From Chitinophagaceae bacterium (GTDB taxonomy: Bacteria > Bacteroidota > Bacteroidia > Chitinophagales > Chitinophagaceae): DNA of 15,201 bases. Within the stretch, counting starts at the first letter, position 1. The number at the start of each line of letters is the position of its first letter. This document shows, piece after piece, positions 13,625 through 15,201 of the stretch. Under the pieces are notes generated by a model. That model made no database searches. It was not told the origin of the DNA and was given only the letters and a program-made list of their open reading frames with translations. The DNA is taken from positions 1 through 15,201 of the forward strand of contig JADYYU010000297.1 in the NCBI GenBank assembly GCA_020853515.1, given 5' to 3'. Made by a program: the position numbers and the translations under genes.

Positions 13625-15064
13625 ATGAGACCTGATATTGCAACAATCCTGAAAGGAACACAAATTGATACCCAAATCACTGTGATGGGTTGGGTACGTA
13701 CCTTCCGAAATAACCAGTTTATTGCGCTCAACGACGGCAGCACCAACCATAATTTACAGGTAGTGGTACCGCTAGATTCACTGGACGAGACGCAACTGAA
13801 ACGAATTACGACTTCTGCCTGCATTCGCGCCACCGGTCAATTGATCCAGTCGCTCGGCAAAGGCCAGACAGTGGAGCTCGTTGCAGATGCTATCGAAATA
13901 TTAGGAGACAGCGATGCCGAAAAGTATCCGCTTCAGCCTAAAAAACACAGTCTTGAGTTTCTGCGTGAAATAGCGCATCTGCGTTTCCGTACAAACACAT
14001 TTGCCAGTGTGAACCGTTTACGCAACGCCCTTATTTTTGGCATACATCAGTTTTTTCAGGAAAGAAATTTTCTAAATATCCATACGCCGATTATTTCTGC
14101 AAGTGATGCCGAAGGTGCCGGCGAAATGTTCAGGGTAACTACCCTCGATATAGAGGCCTTGCCGAAAGATGAAAATGACAAAATTGATTTTACGCAGGAT
14201 TTTTTTGGACGAAGCACTAACCTGACCGTAAGCGGCCAATTAGAAGCCGAACTGGCAGCCATGGCTTTTACCAAGGTGTACACATTTGGCCCTACCTTCA
14301 GGGCTGAAAACTCAAATACAGCAAGGCATCTGGCGGAATTCTGGATGATAGAACCTGAAGTAGCCTTCAACGATTTAAAAGACAATGCAGATCTGGCGGA
14401 AGATATGATGAAAACTGTGATCAGATATGCAATGGAAAAGCATCCGGATGACATTGATTTTCTGGATGCACGGCTGGCAGAAGAAGAAAAGCAAAAACCA
14501 GCCAATGAACGGGTCGAATTTAGCCTGAAAGAGAAACTGAATTTTGTGCTGGACAATCAGTTTGAACGCATTACGTATACAGAAGCCATTGACATTTTGC
14601 TACAGTCTCCTGCTTACAAAAAGAAAAAGTTTAAGTACGATGTAAGCTGGGGTATCGATATGCAAAGCGAGCACGAAAGATATCTGGTAGAGAAACATTT
14701 CAAAAAGCCGGTGATTGTAACGGATTACCCTAAAAATATCAAGGCATTTTACATGCGTCAAAATGATCATTGCGAAGCGGGTAAAGAAACCGTCGCTGCC
14801 ATGGACATTCTGGCTCCCGGCATCGGAGAAATCATCGGCGGATCGCAGCGTGAAGAACGTCTGGACAAACTGGAACAACGCATGCAGGAAATGCATATAC
14901 CCACCAAAGAGATGTTCTGGTATCTCGATACACGACGTTTCGGCACTTGCAAGCATGCAGGCTTTGGTCTTGGCTTTGAACGTCTGGTGCAGTTTGTAAC
15001 CGGCATGGGCAATATCAGAGATGTGATCCCTTTCCCCAGAACACCCAAGAACTGTGAGTTTTAA
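13625..15064 (+). CDS. asnS: Asparaginyl-tRNA synthetase AsnS
   Basis: A 479-residue class IIb aminoacyl-tRNA synthetase charging tRNA-Asn with asparagine in the cytoplasm. The N-terminal OB-fold anticodon-binding domain (about 17-105) includes VMGWVRTFRNNQFIALNDGS. Class II motif 1 is around 144-170 (FFQERNFLNIHTPIISASD). Motif 2 is 221-245 (FGPTFRAENSNTARHLAEFW). Motif 3 is about 446-472 (FGLGFERLVQFVTGMGNIRD, then VIPFPRTP). The pattern around motif 3 (TCKHAGFGLGFERL, FPRTPKNCEF end) fits AsnRS rather than AspRS. A charged segment DARLAEEEKQKP lies between motifs 2 and 3, as in other Bacteroidota AsnRS proteins. The start ATG at 13625 gives the expected N-terminus. The gene stands alone and diverges from purN. 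No terminator hairpin is seen after the TAA at 15062-15064. Confidence 0.97.
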   Translation: MRPDIATILKGTQIDTQITVMGWVRTFRNNQFIALNDGSTNHNLQVVVPLDSLDETQLKRITTSACIRATGQLIQSLGKGQTVELVADAIEILGDSDAEKYPLQPKKHSLEFLREIAHLRFRTNTFASVNRLRNALIFGIHQFFQERNFLNIHTPIISASDAEGAGEMFRVTTLDIEALPKDENDKIDFTQDFFGRSTNLTVSGQLEAELAAMAFTKVYTFGPTFRAENSNTARHLAEFWMIEPEVAFNDLKDNADLAEDMMKTVIRYAMEKHPDDIDFLDARLAEEEKQKPANERVEFSLKEKLNFVLDNQFERITYTEAIDILLQSPAYKKKKFKYDVSWGIDMQSEHERYLVEKHFKKPVIVTDYPKNIKAFYMRQNDHCEAGKETVAAMDILAPGIGEIIGGSQREERLDKLEQRMQEMHIPTKEMFWYLDTRRFGTCKHAGFGLGFERLVQFVTGMGNIRDVIPFPRTPKNCEF

Positions 15065-15135
15065 AATATCCTGAACAGTGTTGCCCGGCCAGTTAGCCTG
15101 ACGAAATTTCTGAATTACAAACGATCTTTGCGCCT

Positions 15136-15201
15136 ATGTATAACGACCGCTTCGTTGAGACTTTGCTCAATGCAGTTGGTAAATTACAGGTTCACACTGA
15201 A
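15136..15201 (+). CDS. Possible 5' end of a further gene, cut by the window edge
   Basis: An ATG at 15136 opens a frame of 22 codons that is still open at the window end (MYNDRFVETLLNAVGKLQVH and two more residues). GATCTTTG at 15123-15130, one mismatch to TAnnTTTG, lies 6 bases before the ATG, a spacing like that of other genes here. The minus-strand frames carry early stops in this stretch. One other plus frame is also open, so support is modest. I do not recognise the product from this fragment. Confidence 0.4.
   Translation, partial: MYNDRFVETLLNAVGKLQVHTE

Noticed and set aside
14056..14556. 166-codon minus-strand frame inside asnS
   Set aside because: It is serine-rich shadow coding complementary to a well-conserved synthetase region, with no family resemblance.

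Overview
The window looks like chromosomal core sequence from a member of the Bacteroidota, most likely in or near the Chitinophagaceae/Sphingobacteriia. Three things point there. Several genes are preceded by the Bacteroidota promoter element TAnnTTTG rather than a sigma-70 -10/-35 pair. One large secreted protein ends in the gliding-motility-associated (CHU_C, type B) sorting domain of the type IX secretion system. The gene set (BshC, DUF2795, DUF3467, a PaaY/PaaH pair, PurN, AsnS) is also typical of the phylum. I see no rRNA, tRNA, CRISPR array, insertion sequence, phage gene or integrase.

Layout, left to right. Positions 2-607 hold the 3' part of an endonuclease/exonuclease/phosphatase-fold protein (+). 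It abuts, end to end, a minus-strand pair: a LolD-type ABC ATPase (2231-2881) followed without spacing by bshC, the bacillithiol cysteine-adding enzyme (608-2230). Diverging from the ATPase is a small acidic DUF2795 protein (2967-3188), which ends at a strong hairpin terminator. After about 270 bp without a recognisable gene comes a minus-strand run: a DUF3467 protein (6311-6628), then guaA (4762-6297), then a secreted periplasmic-binding-protein-like protein (3503-4714). Next upstream is paaH then paaY (8575 down to 6748), two accessory genes of phenylacetate degradation. Then comes a 1040-residue secreted adhesin-like protein with PKD/Ig-like modules and the CHU_C sorting domain (8750-11872, minus). 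The right end has a LysE-family exporter (12025-12660, +), purN (12685-13251, minus), a 373-bp gap, asnS (13625-15064, +), and possibly the first codons of another gene (15136 onward).

Functionally this is mostly housekeeping: purine nucleotide synthesis (PurN, GuaA), tRNA charging (AsnS), thiol redox chemistry (BshC), lipoprotein or export transport (LolD-like, LysE-like) and fragments of aromatic catabolism (PaaH/PaaY). The surface protein and the PBP-like protein are the cell-envelope elements.

I found no convincing new multi-gene system. The most interesting signals are regulatory and architectural. Two genes (lolD-like and purN) have the -7 element at the identical, very short distance of 5 bases from the ATG, implying leaderless or nearly leaderless mRNAs. 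The divergent lolD/DUF2795 promoters interleave. A beta-rich module of about 200 residues appears nested inside a PKD-like repeat of the surface protein. A direct repeat spaced exactly 20 bp overlaps the asnS promoter region.
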